Notes under the pieces: model-generated
The model's input: only the letters and a program-made list of their open reading frames with translations
What the model was told of the DNA's origin: nothing
The model's database searches: none
From: an uncultured Spirochaetaceae bacterium
GTDB lineage: Bacteria > Spirochaetota > Spirochaetia > Sphaerochaetales > Sphaerochaetaceae
Length of the DNA: 64,000 bases
Direction: 5' to 3'
NCBI GenBank assembly: GCA_944392965.1
Contig: CALXYM010000004.1
Span: forward strand, 112,419-176,418
Part shown: piece by piece, positions 45,452-56,190 of the stretch
Layout of the letters: the number at the start of each line of letters is the position of its first letter
Position numbering within the stretch: position 1 is the first letter of the stretch
Program-made: the position numbers and the translations under genes

Positions 45452-45457
45452 TATTAT
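45452..45457 (+). promoter_or_regulatory. -10 box with leaderless start
   Basis: TATTAT lies seven bases before ATG 45465, with no ribosome binding site between. The -35 region (TTTCTC at 45429-45434) is weak. Confidence 0.4.
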
Positions 45458-45464
45458 TTAATAT

Positions 45465-46742
45465 ATGAGAACGCATATTAAGAACGCACTTATAATCCCC
45501 ATGAAGAATGATGGCGAGTTCTTCAGAGGAGACATCCTGATAGAAGACGGGAGAATCGCATACATTGGAGAGAGCCGAGACCTCGATGCAGATGAGATTG
45601 TAGAGGCAGGAAAAAGAATTGCCCTGCCTGCATTCGTAAATGCACACACACATCTTGCGATGGTCCTCATGAGAAATTATAAGGACGATAAAGAGAACCT
45701 GCAGGAGTGGCTTTCCGAGATATTCCCCATAGAGGACAAGCTTAACGGAGATGACATACTAAAGGCATCCCGTCTCGGGATAGCTGAACTCATAAAAGGT
45801 GGAACAACGACATTCGCTGACATGTATTTCCTCGCCCACGAGACGGCGAAAGCCGTGAAAGAGGCGGGAATAAACGCATCTCTTGGACTCACTCTTTTCG
45901 GAGATGAGGCGGCAACGGAAGAAAGATATGCTGTACGATTTCCCCTGATGCGTAAAGAAAAAGGTGATTATGAGAGAATCGTATTCAATATCGCAGCTCA
46001 TGCAATCTACACGACGACAAAAGAGAGTTACCTGAAGGCAAAGGAGATAGCCGAGGATTATGATATCATAGTCAACACACATATTTCTGAGACACGGAAA
46101 GAAGTAGAGGACTGCATAAAAGACAACGGAACAACTCCCCTGTTATATCTGGAAAAAATCGGTGCTCTAAAACGGGATAACATGATACTCGCACATGGAG
46201 TACACCTCACAGACGAGGAACTTGCAATCGTAAAAGAATACGGTCTGAGCGTCATCAACAATCCTTCAAGCAACATGAAACTCACATCCGGAGCTCTGGA
46301 TGTGAAAAAGCTAATGGAGATGGGAATAAACGTCGCTCTGGGAACGGATGGGGCAAGCAGCAACAACAATCTCAACATGCTTGAGGAGATGCATGTAGCA
46401 GCCCTTTCCGCGTCACTGAAAGCCCTTAAGCCGATGAGGGCCTATGATGTGTTAAAGATGGCGACCATAAACGGGGCTAAGGCGCTGCATCTTGATGATA
46501 GACTTGGAACCCTTGAAGTGGGAAAGGATGCAGACATAATTCTCATAAGCACGGAGCAAGAGAACATGAATCCGTTGAATGATCCCTTCTCTGCAATAGT
46601 ATATTCTGCTTCAAGTGAGGATATAAGAACCGTTTTCTCAAAAGGCAGGAAGGTCCTTGACGAGAGAAGAATAACTTACGCAGATGAGAAGAAAATAATA
46701 GAGGATGTAAACGCCGCATGGCTCGACATCCTCAGGAGGTAA
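45465..46742 (+). CDS. 5-methylthioadenosine/S-adenosylhomocysteine deaminase family amidohydrolase
   Basis: A 425-residue metal-dependent amidohydrolase. NAHTHLAMVLMRN binds the metal; NTHISETRKEV, AHGVHLTDEEL and LGTDGASSNNNLNM complete the site. The pattern matches the MtaD/SahH-deaminase group, which deaminates SAH or MTA to inosyl products in methyl-cycle salvage. Other guanine-type deaminases are the main alternative. The cupin gene follows after five bases. Confidence 0.85.
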   Translation: MRTHIKNALIIPMKNDGEFFRGDILIEDGRIAYIGESRDLDADEIVEAGKRIALPAFVNAHTHLAMVLMRNYKDDKENLQEWLSEIFPIEDKLNGDDILKASRLGIAELIKGGTTTFADMYFLAHETAKAVKEAGINASLGLTLFGDEAATEERYAVRFPLMRKEKGDYERIVFNIAAHAIYTTTKESYLKAKEIAEDYDIIVNTHISETRKEVEDCIKDNGTTPLLYLEKIGALKRDNMILAHGVHLTDEELAIVKEYGLSVINNPSSNMKLTSGALDVKKLMEMGINVALGTDGASSNNNLNMLEEMHVAALSASLKALKPMRAYDVLKMATINGAKALHLDDRLGTLEVGKDADIILISTEQENMNPLNDPFSAIVYSASSEDIRTVFSKGRKVLDERRITYADEKKIIEDVNAAWLDILRR

Positions 46743-46746
46743 TAGA

Positions 46747-47067
46747 ATGTTTTTTGTTGATAAGGATATCGTGCCAACACACCTTGATGAGAAATCAGAG
46801 CGCAAGGTCTTAGCACATGATGAGGATCTGATGGCATGCCATCTCTATTTCAAGACTGGAGGAATCGGTAAGAGACATACCCACCCTCATACTCAGATCT
46901 GTTACATCATAAAAGGAAAGTTCGAATTTGATCTCAATGGTGATACCCGTGTTATCACCGCTGGAGACAGCGTATACATTCCCTCTGATACAGAGCATGG
47001 ACTGGTATGCCTCGAGGAAGGGGAACTATTAGACATATTCACTCCGGAAAGAAAGGATTTCCTATAA
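46747..47067 (+). CDS. small cupin-domain protein
   Basis: A 106-residue single cupin barrel with metal-site histidines in GKRHTHPHTQICYIIKG and TEHGLV. Such proteins are sugar- or metabolite-binding isomerases, oxygenases or sensors; the function here is unknown. An AGGAGG ribosome binding site lies at the end of the deaminase gene, so the two are co-translated. Confidence 0.85.
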   Translation: MFFVDKDIVPTHLDEKSERKVLAHDEDLMACHLYFKTGGIGKRHTHPHTQICYIIKGKFEFDLNGDTRVITAGDSVYIPSDTEHGLVCLEEGELLDIFTPERKDFL

Positions 47068-47090
47068 TCAAGAGTTTTTCTAAATAGTTT

Positions 47091-47124
47091 AAGAGGGGGA
47101 AGTTCCAAAGGGGACTTCCCTCTT
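47091..47124. terminator. hairpin after the cupin gene
   Basis: AAGAGGGGGAAGTTCC (47091-47106) and GGGACTTCCCTCTT (47111-47124) form a long, slightly imperfect stem. T-runs on both sides are weak. Its location between convergent genes suggests a bidirectional terminator. Confidence 0.6.
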
Positions 47125-47234
47125 CCATTTAATACTGATAACACAAACGAAAGGCATCATGTAAAAGAATAGAAGATAAGACAATAGCAAAAATAACACT
47201 GATATAGGGAGTAAAGAATAAGAAGATTTATTCA

Positions 47235-47268
47235 AAAAAAACAGCGGACCTGATAAAAAGTCCGCTGA
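47235..47268 (-). terminator. terminator of the mgl operon
   Basis: On the minus strand CAGCGGAC (47268-47261), a 10-base loop, GTCCGCTG (47250-47243), then eight T. It lies 20 bases beyond the mglC stop. Confidence 0.92.
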
Positions 47269-47287
47269 GATTTTCCAAATAAAACTA

Positions 47288-48967
47288 TTATTTCTTCTTG
47301 AGGTATTTAATGGAATCAAGAGAAACAGCTGCGATGATGATGACACCCTTGAATACGAACTGGAGGTTCGTGTCTATTCCAAGGAACGTCAGACAGTAGG
47401 TCAGGCCAGTGAAGATTATAACACCGATCGCCGCACCGCTTATCTTTCCAATACCTCCGTTGAATGAGATGCCTCCAACGACGCAGGCTGCGATGGCATC
47501 CATCTCATAGCCCTGTCCCGTTCCCGCTGAAGCGTTGGCTCTGAACGCCTCTAAGAAAGCGCCGCAGCCGTAGAAGATACCGGCCATGATGAACACGCAC
47601 ATGGTGACCTTGAATACGGAGATTCCAGATACCGCGGCAGCCTCTCCATTTCCTCCAACGGCGTACATGTTCTTTCCGAAGGTCGTCTTATTCCAGATTA
47701 TCCAAGCCACGATCACCGCGATCACTGCAGGGATGATGAGCTTCGGGAATGTTACGAACTCACCGTTTATGACACCGAGCTCCCATCTTCCTCCTATGGC
47801 GTTCCTTATAGTGGAATCAATCGATCCGACAGGAGTTCCTGTCGTTCCATAGAACAGCATTCCATAGATTATCAGCTGGGTCGCCATCGTGGAGATGAAC
47901 GGATGCATCTTGAGCTTCGCTGCGAAGAAGCCTGAGAAGGCGCTGAACGCCGAGCACAGCACAACAGAGAGCACGAGCGCCATGAGAACCCTTACTACCA
48001 TCGGTATCCCTGAGAAATCCCACGGCCCCATTCCGAAGAACGTGACGATGTTCATTCCCGGGTGCAGGATGAGTCCCGTCGTAACCGATCCAAGAGCGAC
48101 CATTCGTCCTACCGAGAGGTCGGTTCCTGCAAGCAGGATGAGTCCCGCTACGCCCAGGGCATAGAACATCCTCGTCGAACTCTGCTCTAAAATAGTGAAG
48201 ATGTTCGAAAGCGTCAGAAGATTTCCATTTCCCCTGATCGGTGCAACGATGATGCACACTATGAAGAAGATCAGGATAGCGATGTATAGACCATTCGTAA
48301 GGAAGAACTGGCTCGCATTGAAGTTGAGAACGAAGTTCTTCTGCTTGAGTTTCATGTTCTCTGAAAACTTCGTCTTACCGTTCCTCAGCTCCCTGTTCTT
48401 CTGGATATGGTCGACATACGCCTGATTCTTCGCTGCCTTGGCCTTATCCAGCTCCCTCTTGTAACGGCTCTTGGAATCGAAGAGAGCGCTCTTCAGCTCA
48501 TAGGATGCGATATCAAGCTCACTCTTGAGCTGCTGCGGATCCTTTATTGTGTTCTTGAGATTCTCCTTCCTCTTCTCCGCATCGCTCCTTATCTGTTCCA
48601 CTTCCTTTACGTAGAACTCCTTCGCCTTGGCCATCTTGGCGTTCTGCTTCTCCGTGACCGCCTTCTCTATCTCCGTGGCGACGGAGTTCACATATGAGAC
48701 CGCCTCCCTGCTCAGCGCATCTATCTCGGCCTTGTTCTTCTCCTCGACCTTCTTGGCCGCTTCCACCTCGGCCTGCAGCTCACGTATCCTTCGCTCCTTC
48801 TCGCCCTCGTCCATGAGCTTGTTCTTCTTCAGGGCTACGATCTCAAGACGGCAGTCCGAGATCTTCGTCACACCATCCTTTCTGAGATCTCTCAGTCGAA
48901 TGGTATAATCCTTTACTTTCTGATCCTCCTCTATGGAGGTGATGTTCTTTACCATGTTATCTGCCAT
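47288..48967 (-). CDS. mglC: galactose/methyl-galactoside ABC permease with coiled-coil extension
   Basis: A 559-residue protein. The C-terminal ~340 residues are a typical sugar permease (about 8-10 helices; GLILLAGTDLSVGRMVALG and GGISFNGGIG are family motifs). The first ~215 residues are an unusual cytoplasmic coiled-coil, almost entirely Lys/Glu/Ala/Asp (for example KKVEEKNKAEID). Normal MglC is about 340 residues, so this extension is the odd feature. Third gene of mglBAC. Confidence 0.9.
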   Translation of the reverse strand: MADNMVKNITSIEEDQKVKDYTIRLRDLRKDGVTKISDCRLEIVALKKNKLMDEGEKERRIRELQAEVEAAKKVEEKNKAEIDALSREAVSYVNSVATEIEKAVTEKQNAKMAKAKEFYVKEVEQIRSDAEKRKENLKNTIKDPQQLKSELDIASYELKSALFDSKSRYKRELDKAKAAKNQAYVDHIQKNRELRNGKTKFSENMKLKQKNFVLNFNASQFFLTNGLYIAILIFFIVCIIVAPIRGNGNLLTLSNIFTILEQSSTRMFYALGVAGLILLAGTDLSVGRMVALGSVTTGLILHPGMNIVTFFGMGPWDFSGIPMVVRVLMALVLSVVLCSAFSAFSGFFAAKLKMHPFISTMATQLIIYGMLFYGTTGTPVGSIDSTIRNAIGGRWELGVINGEFVTFPKLIIPAVIAVIVAWIIWNKTTFGKNMYAVGGNGEAAAVSGISVFKVTMCVFIMAGIFYGCGAFLEAFRANASAGTGQGYEMDAIAACVVGGISFNGGIGKISGAAIGVIIFTGLTYCLTFLGIDTNLQFVFKGVIIIAAVSLDSIKYLKKK

Positions 48968-48975
48968 ATTCCCTC

Positions 48976-50472
48976 CTACAGATATTTTGCTGAGAGTCTC
49001 AACAGCTCTTCCTGATCAGTCTCCTTCGTGTTCACGATTCCCGCAAGGCGGTGATTGCTCATTACCGCAATCCTGTTCGTTATGCCAAGGATCTCAGGCA
49101 TCTCGGATGAGACGACGATTATCGTCTTTCCCTCTTTCGCCATCTGTATTATCAGCTGGTATATCTCATACTTGGCTCCGACATCGATTCCCCTTGTCGG
49201 CTCATCCATCAGGAATATGTCGGGGCTCCTCTCCATCCACTTGCCTATGATGACCTTCTGCTGGTTCCCTCCTGAGAGCGCTGAGATCAGCTGATCGGGG
49301 GAGACGCACCGGGTATTCATGACCTTGATCTCCCTCGTCGCTGCATCCGTCATCTTCTGATTGGACAGGAAGTGTGCCTTCTTATACGATTCGAGGTTCG
49401 TTATTACCGTATTGAACTTGATTGTGTCCTTGCCGAACATGCCGTTGAGCTTCCTCTCCTCGGTCACGAGGGCGAAGGAGTGGTTCATCGCATCCTTACT
49501 GCTCTTGAAATGGAGCTTCTTGTCTCCAACCACTATGTTCCCGCTTGCTATCGTCCTTATGCCGAAGAGGGTCTCCAGAAGCTCACTTCTTCCAGCTCCA
49601 ACCAGTCCATACAGGCCGAATATCTCCCCTTTCCTCACTGTGAACGATATATCCTGCAGCACGGGATCGAATTTCGTGTTGAGATGATCGACATGGAGAT
49701 AATCCTCCCCGGGAGTGTTATCCACGTCCGGATACCTCTTGTCCAGGGATCTTCCGACCATCGCGGAGATCAGCTCATTCATGTCCGTCTCCTTCGTGCT
49801 CTTCTTGAAGATCATCTTCCCGTCCCTGAGTACGGCCACGTCGTCACAGATCTCGAAGATCTCATCCATCTTATGTGATATGTATACGAATGATACTCCC
49901 TTCTTCCGCAGGTCATCGACTATAGAGAACAGCTTCTTGACCTCCCTTTCCGTAAGAGAGCTGGTCGGCTCGTCGAGCACTATGAGCTTCGCGTTGTAAC
50001 TGACGGCTTTCGCTATCTCCACCATCTGTCTCTGTGAAACGCTCATCGTCCTCATCACCGTCTTCGGATTCACGTTCATGTTCAGCGACGCGAAGAGGTT
50101 GTTGCTCTCCTTGAGCATCCTCGCCTCGTCCACCATCCCAAACCGCGTGGGATAGCGCCCAAGGAACAGGTTATCCTGCACTGTACGGTCAAGGCACTGC
50201 TGCAGCTCCTGGTGCACCATCGCCACCCCGTTCTCCAACGCATCCTTGGGGTTCTTGAAATCTACTGGCTTCCCGAATAGGGTTATCTGTCCTTCGTCCT
50301 TAGCGTATATACCGAAAAGGCACTTCATCATCGTACTCTTCCCGGCCCCGTTCTCGCCCATAAGACCACAGACAGTCCCTTCTTCGACGGTCAGGTTTAT
50401 ACCGTCGAGAACCTTGTTCTTCGCAAACGACTTCGACAGGTTCTTTATTTCGAGTACTGTCTTCTTACTCAT
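48976..50472 (-). CDS. mglA: galactose/methyl-galactoside ABC transporter ATP-binding protein
   Basis: A 498-residue double ABC ATPase. The N-half has GENGAGKSTMMKC and LDEPTSSL; the C-half has GLVGAGRSELLETL, LSGGNQQKVIIGKW and LMDEPTRGIDVG. It energises galactose or related monosaccharide import. The start ATG 50472 follows GGGTGG; an extension to 50514 lacks a start signal. Sits between mglB and mglC. Confidence 0.95.
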   Translation of the reverse strand: MSKKTVLEIKNLSKSFAKNKVLDGINLTVEEGTVCGLMGENGAGKSTMMKCLFGIYAKDEGQITLFGKPVDFKNPKDALENGVAMVHQELQQCLDRTVQDNLFLGRYPTRFGMVDEARMLKESNNLFASLNMNVNPKTVMRTMSVSQRQMVEIAKAVSYNAKLIVLDEPTSSLTEREVKKLFSIVDDLRKKGVSFVYISHKMDEIFEICDDVAVLRDGKMIFKKSTKETDMNELISAMVGRSLDKRYPDVDNTPGEDYLHVDHLNTKFDPVLQDISFTVRKGEIFGLYGLVGAGRSELLETLFGIRTIASGNIVVGDKKLHFKSSKDAMNHSFALVTEERKLNGMFGKDTIKFNTVITNLESYKKAHFLSNQKMTDAATREIKVMNTRCVSPDQLISALSGGNQQKVIIGKWMERSPDIFLMDEPTRGIDVGAKYEIYQLIIQMAKEGKTIIVVSSEMPEILGITNRIAVMSNHRLAGIVNTKETDQEELLRLSAKYL

Positions 50473-50518
50473 TTTCCACCCTTTTTGAATTGTTTTTACT
50501 TGAGAAAAATACAAGAAA

Positions 50519-50563
50519 TGGCGGAAGCTTGCCTCCCGCCACCGAATTACCCCGATATGGGGT
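50519..50563 (-). terminator. two hairpins between mglB and mglA
   Basis: On the minus strand, ACCCC-GATAT... (50563-50549) directly after the mglB stop, then TGGCGG...CCGCCA (50541-50519). Neither has a clean T-run. They probably protect mglB mRNA and lower downstream expression, giving excess binding protein, as seen in many sugar ABC operons. Confidence 0.7.
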
Positions 50564-50567
50564 CGAA

Positions 50568-51879
<1,312 letters not shown>

Positions 51880-51960
51880 GAAAAAAATGAAATGAAAAGG
51901 TACTTCCGGTATAGTTTTTTTCAGGATTAGAACAAAAAAGGAAATAAATGATGTTTGAAT

Positions 51961-51987
51961 TAAAAAGTGCGACCATTATGGCCGCAC
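51961..51987 (-). terminator. terminator after tyrS
   Basis: On the minus strand GTGCG (51987-51983), an inner CCAT/ATGG pair, CGCAC (51971-51967), then TTTTT. It lies eight bases beyond the tyrS stop. Confidence 0.9.
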
Positions 51988-51994
51988 CTGTTAT

Positions 51995-53242
51995 TTAGAC
52001 GAGCAAGATCTTCGCATATCGCTTCTTCCCGCTTTTAAGGAGGAATGCACCGTCACTGTCAGCATCTGAGAGTAAGAAAGTTTTCTTGGGATCGGTAATT
52101 TTCACTCCATTCACTTCCGCTCCTCCCTGGGTGACTATGCGACGAGCTTCCCCGTTTGATACCGTGATACCAGAAAGAGTGAACATGGTAAGTACTCCCA
52201 TTCCCTCTTCAGGCCATTCTTCCCTCTTCACCTCTTTTGCAGGAACGGAGGCCTTGTCTGTTCCTCCATAGAAGAGAGCCTTTGCCGCAGCGAGAGCCTT
52301 CTCAGCCTCCTCTTCACCATGGATGACCTTCGTAGCCTCGTATGCGAGCTTCTCCTTCGCCTCATTGATGTTCCTCTTCGGATCGGAATACTCTGCGATC
52401 TCATCAAGGCTCATGAACGTGAATATCTTCATGAACTTCTCGACATCGGCATCCGCAACATTTCTCCAGTACTGGAAGAAATCATAAGGGCTGTAAAGCT
52501 CAGGATCAAGGAACACCGCCCCCTTCTCACTTTTTCCCATCTTCTTCCCATCAGCTCTCATTATGAGGTTGAATGTAAGGCCGAAACACTCAGGGCCTTC
52601 CATTCTTTGAATAAGATCAATACCTGCTACTATGTTACCCCACTGGTCAGCACCTCCGATTTGAAGACGGCATCCGGTGAGCTTATTGAGCATATAGAAG
52701 TCATAGGACTGCAGAAGCTGGTAGTTGAACTCGATGAAAGAAAGTCCCCTCTCAAGGCGCTGCTTTACCCCCTCGAAGGTAAGCATTCTGTTTACAGAGA
52801 AGTACTTGCCGATATCCCTCAAAAACTGTATGTAATTGAGGTCAACAAGCCAATCTGCATTGTTCATCATCCTAGCCTTGCCATGACCCTCTTTAGGATT
52901 CTCAGAGAAGTCAACAACGGTGGAAAGCTGCTTCTTTATCGCCTCGACATTCGAATTGATCTCCTCAACGGAGAGAATCTTCCTCATCTCCGTCTTTCCC
53001 GAGGGATCCCCGATAAGCCCCGTGCCACCTCCGACAAGAGCTATTGGATTATTCCCTGCCTCCTGCAGATGATGCATGGCGAAAAATGGAACTATATGTC
53101 CGACATGAAGACTTCTTCCTGTCGGATCAACACCACAGTAGAACGTGACAGGTCCCTTATCTAAAAGGTCTGAGAGCGCGTCAAGTGCAGTGCAGTCCTT
53201 TACAAATCCCCTGTCATATAAGACTTTTAAACCCTTGTTCAT
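51995..53242 (-). CDS. tyrS: tyrosyl-tRNA synthetase
   Basis: A 415-residue class I synthetase. HIGH region: PTGRSLHVGHIVPF; KMSKS region: RADGKKMGKSEKG. YxDxxQ-like residues appear in LLQSYDFYML and GGADQWGNI. A C-terminal S4 domain (VSNGEARRIVTQGGAEVNG) binds tRNA-Tyr. Starts inside the glyS stop (ATGA). Confidence 0.96.
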   Translation of the reverse strand: MNKGLKVLYDRGFVKDCTALDALSDLLDKGPVTFYCGVDPTGRSLHVGHIVPFFAMHHLQEAGNNPIALVGGGTGLIGDPSGKTEMRKILSVEEINSNVEAIKKQLSTVVDFSENPKEGHGKARMMNNADWLVDLNYIQFLRDIGKYFSVNRMLTFEGVKQRLERGLSFIEFNYQLLQSYDFYMLNKLTGCRLQIGGADQWGNIVAGIDLIQRMEGPECFGLTFNLIMRADGKKMGKSEKGAVFLDPELYSPYDFFQYWRNVADADVEKFMKIFTFMSLDEIAEYSDPKRNINEAKEKLAYEATKVIHGEEEAEKALAAAKALFYGGTDKASVPAKEVKREEWPEEGMGVLTMFTLSGITVSNGEARRIVTQGGAEVNGVKITDPKKTFLLSDADSDGAFLLKSGKKRYAKILLV

Positions 53243-54570
53243 TTACTGACCCTCTTGTATGCCTTGTTCGCATCATGGATGAAAGAGACAATCTTGTCTA
53301 CGCTGATCCTTTCCTGCTGCATGGAGTCACGGAAACGAACAGTGACCGTATGATCCTGAAGAGTCTGATAATCGACTGTCAGACAGTATGGAGTACCGAT
53401 CTCATCCTGACGGCGATATCTTCTGCCAACTGCCCCACTCTGATCATAGAACGTCCTGAAATCAGATCTGAGGCTGTGCTCGAGTTTCTGTGCATACTCT
53501 GCCAGTCCATCCTTCTTTACAAGAGGAAGAACCGCGACCTTTACAGGTGCGATCAGAGGATGGAAATGGAGAACCGTTCTCACATCCCCTTCTGGAGTCT
53601 CCTCCTCATCATATGCGTCACTGAGTGCCATGAGGACGTTTCTCGTAAGTCCTGCGGATGTCTCGACGACATATGGGATATATCTCTCATTCGTATCAGG
53701 ATCAAGATATGTGAGATCCTTGCCACTGAACTTCTGATGCTGGGTAAGATCATAGTCCGTCCTTGAGTGCACTCCCTCAAGTTCCTGCCATCCCATCGGG
53801 AAGTAGAACTGGATGTCATAAGCGTCCTTAGCATAGAAGGCAAGTTCATCTGGCCCATGCTGGTGCCATCTCAAAGAATCAGGGTTGATACCCATCTTCT
53901 TGTAGAACTCCATCCTCTCATGTCTCCAGAACGGGAACCATTCATCCTCTGTTCCCGGCTTGCAGAAGAACTGCATCTCCATCTGCTCGAACTCACAGGA
54001 GCGGAAGATGAAGTTCTTGGTCGTGATCTCGTTTCTGAAGCTCTTACCGACCTGTGCGATTCCGAATGGAATCTTTACCCTGCTGGACTGCAATACGTTC
54101 TTGAAATCGACATAGATACCCTGCGCAGTCTCCGGTCTCAAATAGACGATGGACGCATTATCGGCATTTGCTCCGATATGGGTCTGGAACATCAGGTTGA
54201 AATTTCTCGGCTCGGTGAAGCTGTCCTTATTACCACATACGGGACAGGGCTTTGTAAGATCGATCTGATCTGCACGGAAACGGCTCTTACAACACTTGCA
54301 GTCAACCATGGGATCTGTGAAGTTAGATACGTGACCGGAGGCCTCCCATACCCTTGGATGCATCAGAATCGAGGCATCGAGGCCTACGATGTTGTCATGC
54401 ATCTGGGTCATTTCCTTCCACCAGAAATCTCTGATGTTGTTCTTGAGCTCAACTCCCATCGGACCATAATCATATGCCCCGTTGAGTCCACCATATATCT
54501 CACTTGACTGGAAAATGAATCCCCTTCTCCTGCAAAGGGAAATGATCTTATCCATTGTTACTTCTGCCAT
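53239..54570 (-). CDS. glyS: glycyl-tRNA synthetase, alpha2 type
   Basis: A 443-residue class II synthetase. RRRGFIFQSSEIYGGLNGA marks the GRS1 (archaeal/eukaryal-type homodimer) rather than the bacterial alpha/beta enzyme. A zinc-like CKCCKSRF...CPVCGNK set lies near residue 90, and motif 2/3 elements (FGIAQVGKSFRNE, ETSAGLTRNVLMAL) follow. AAGGAG precedes the ATG. Second of gltX-glyS-tyrS. Confidence 0.95.
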   Translation of the reverse strand: MAEVTMDKIISLCRRRGFIFQSSEIYGGLNGAYDYGPMGVELKNNIRDFWWKEMTQMHDNIVGLDASILMHPRVWEASGHVSNFTDPMVDCKCCKSRFRADQIDLTKPCPVCGNKDSFTEPRNFNLMFQTHIGANADNASIVYLRPETAQGIYVDFKNVLQSSRVKIPFGIAQVGKSFRNEITTKNFIFRSCEFEQMEMQFFCKPGTEDEWFPFWRHERMEFYKKMGINPDSLRWHQHGPDELAFYAKDAYDIQFYFPMGWQELEGVHSRTDYDLTQHQKFSGKDLTYLDPDTNERYIPYVVETSAGLTRNVLMALSDAYDEEETPEGDVRTVLHFHPLIAPVKVAVLPLVKKDGLAEYAQKLEHSLRSDFRTFYDQSGAVGRRYRRQDEIGTPYCLTVDYQTLQDHTVTVRFRDSMQQERISVDKIVSFIHDANKAYKRVSK

Positions 54571-54571
54571 C

Positions 54572-56050
54572 TTATTTCTCCTTTATCATATTTACGGCTC
54601 TCTTCAGCCTTGCTTCAGCCACATCAAGACCAAGAAGTGCTATCGAATCGAAGAGGGGAAGGGATACCTGACTATTGGTAATCGCAACCCTGATGGGCTG
54701 GAATACTCCGTTAACCTTCACTCCAAGCTCATTAGCAAGGTTCATCAGAGCCTCTTCAATCTTCTCCTCCGCCTCTCCTGAGCGGAGCATATCAAAAAGG
54801 ATCTTTCCACCCTTCTCCAATGCCACCTTCGTGTTCTCAAGATCAGAACCTTTCGCGATATACATGTTCTCATCTGTCACCGGCTCATCGACAAAGAGGA
54901 AACGGGAGAGGTCCACGATGTCGGAGATGACCTTCATCCTCTCCTTCGCAGGCTTCACAAGCCTCTTGATCTTCTCCTCCTCTTGCTCACTCGGAGGATC
55001 GGAAATGAACCCTGCCTTCACAAGATACGGGGTCATCAGGGATGCAATCCTCTCATCATCAGCCATCCTGATATACTGACTGTTGAACCAGTCGAGTTTC
55101 TTATAATCGAACTTACCCGGGTTCTTATGTATGTTCTCAATCTTAAAGCATTTCTCGAGCTGTTCTTTTGAGAGGAACTCAGTTGATCCGTCAAGCGACC
55201 ATCCAACAAGTGTCACATAGTTTATGATCGCTTCAGGAAGATAACCCTTCTCCCTGAACTCACGCACAGCCGTGGAACCATGTCTCTTAGACAGCTTCTG
55301 ACCGTCTTTTCCCATGACCATCGGAAGATGGCAATAAGTAGGAACTTCCCACCCGAAAGCCTGATATAGCAGGACATGTAAGGGACCGGAAGGAATCCAT
55401 TCCTGTGCTCTCATGATATGTGTTATCCCCATAAGATGGTCGTCGATGACGTTTGCAAGGTGGTATGTGGGGAATCCATCACTCTTGAGCAGGATCGGAT
55501 CGGGAGAGATATCCTTGTTCTTGCGTGTGATATCTCCCATGATGACATCGTGGAACGTTGTCTTACCCTCGGTTGGAACCTTGAGCCTTATAACGGGTTT
55601 TATCCCCTGCCTCTCAAGCTCAGCTCTCTCCTCGGCTGTAAGATTTGCACAGTGCCTATCATACCCCTGGTACTCGCTCTTATTCTTCGTCTGCTCCTCT
55701 CTAAGCTTTTCAAGCCTCTCCGGGGTACAGTAACAGTAATATGCCTTGCCCTCAGCAACAAGCTGCTCGGCATATTTTTTATATATATCAAATCTCTCTG
55801 ACTGGATATAAGGGCCATAAGGACCACCTACGACAGGACCTTCATCCCACTTTATACCAAGCCATTCAAGCGTCTGATAAAGATCATCGAGGGATTCGTC
55901 ACTGTAACGTTCCCTGTCAGTATCTTCAACTCTTAAAATGAACTTACCTCCGCTCGATTTCGCAAAGAAATAATTAAAAAGGGCGGTGCGGATCCCGCCG
56001 ATGTGCTGAAGCCCAGTTGGAGACGGGGCATATCGGACACGAACACTCAT
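54572..56050 (-). CDS. gltX: glutamyl-tRNA synthetase
   Basis: A 492-residue class I synthetase. HIGH region: APSPTGLQHIGGIRTALFNY; KMSKS: GKDGQKLSKRHGS. It charges tRNA-Glu and, in organisms lacking GlnRS, also tRNA-Gln for transamidation; no glnS is in the window. GGGAG precedes the ATG. First gene of the gltX-glyS-tyrS operon. Confidence 0.96.
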   Translation of the reverse strand: MSVRVRYAPSPTGLQHIGGIRTALFNYFFAKSSGGKFILRVEDTDRERYSDESLDDLYQTLEWLGIKWDEGPVVGGPYGPYIQSERFDIYKKYAEQLVAEGKAYYCYCTPERLEKLREEQTKNKSEYQGYDRHCANLTAEERAELERQGIKPVIRLKVPTEGKTTFHDVIMGDITRKNKDISPDPILLKSDGFPTYHLANVIDDHLMGITHIMRAQEWIPSGPLHVLLYQAFGWEVPTYCHLPMVMGKDGQKLSKRHGSTAVREFREKGYLPEAIINYVTLVGWSLDGSTEFLSKEQLEKCFKIENIHKNPGKFDYKKLDWFNSQYIRMADDERIASLMTPYLVKAGFISDPPSEQEEEKIKRLVKPAKERMKVISDIVDLSRFLFVDEPVTDENMYIAKGSDLENTKVALEKGGKILFDMLRSGEAEEKIEEALMNLANELGVKVNGVFQPIRVAITNSQVSLPLFDSIALLGLDVAEARLKRAVNMIKEK

Positions 56051-56164
56051 AAAAAACTCCCAAATAGTAATAAATCCACGTGGAAAGTGGCTGAGAATAT
56101 ACTATGTTTTTTTTCGTTTTTGCTCAACCTCAGTTGTATCAGGGAAATGAGAGGAGATAAAAGA

Positions 56165-56185
56165 AGGAGGAGCTTTACTCCTCCT
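56165..56185 (-). terminator. terminator after the secreted hydrolase
   Basis: On the minus strand AGGAGGAG (56185-56178), loop TAAAG, CTCCTCCT (56172-56165) followed by TCTTTTATC. It lies six bases beyond the gene at 56191. Confidence 0.88.
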
Positions 56186-56190
56186 ATGCA

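Noticed and set aside
56092..56099. Palindrome CCACGTGG near gltX
   Set aside because: Only eight bases, away from a clear promoter; common by chance.
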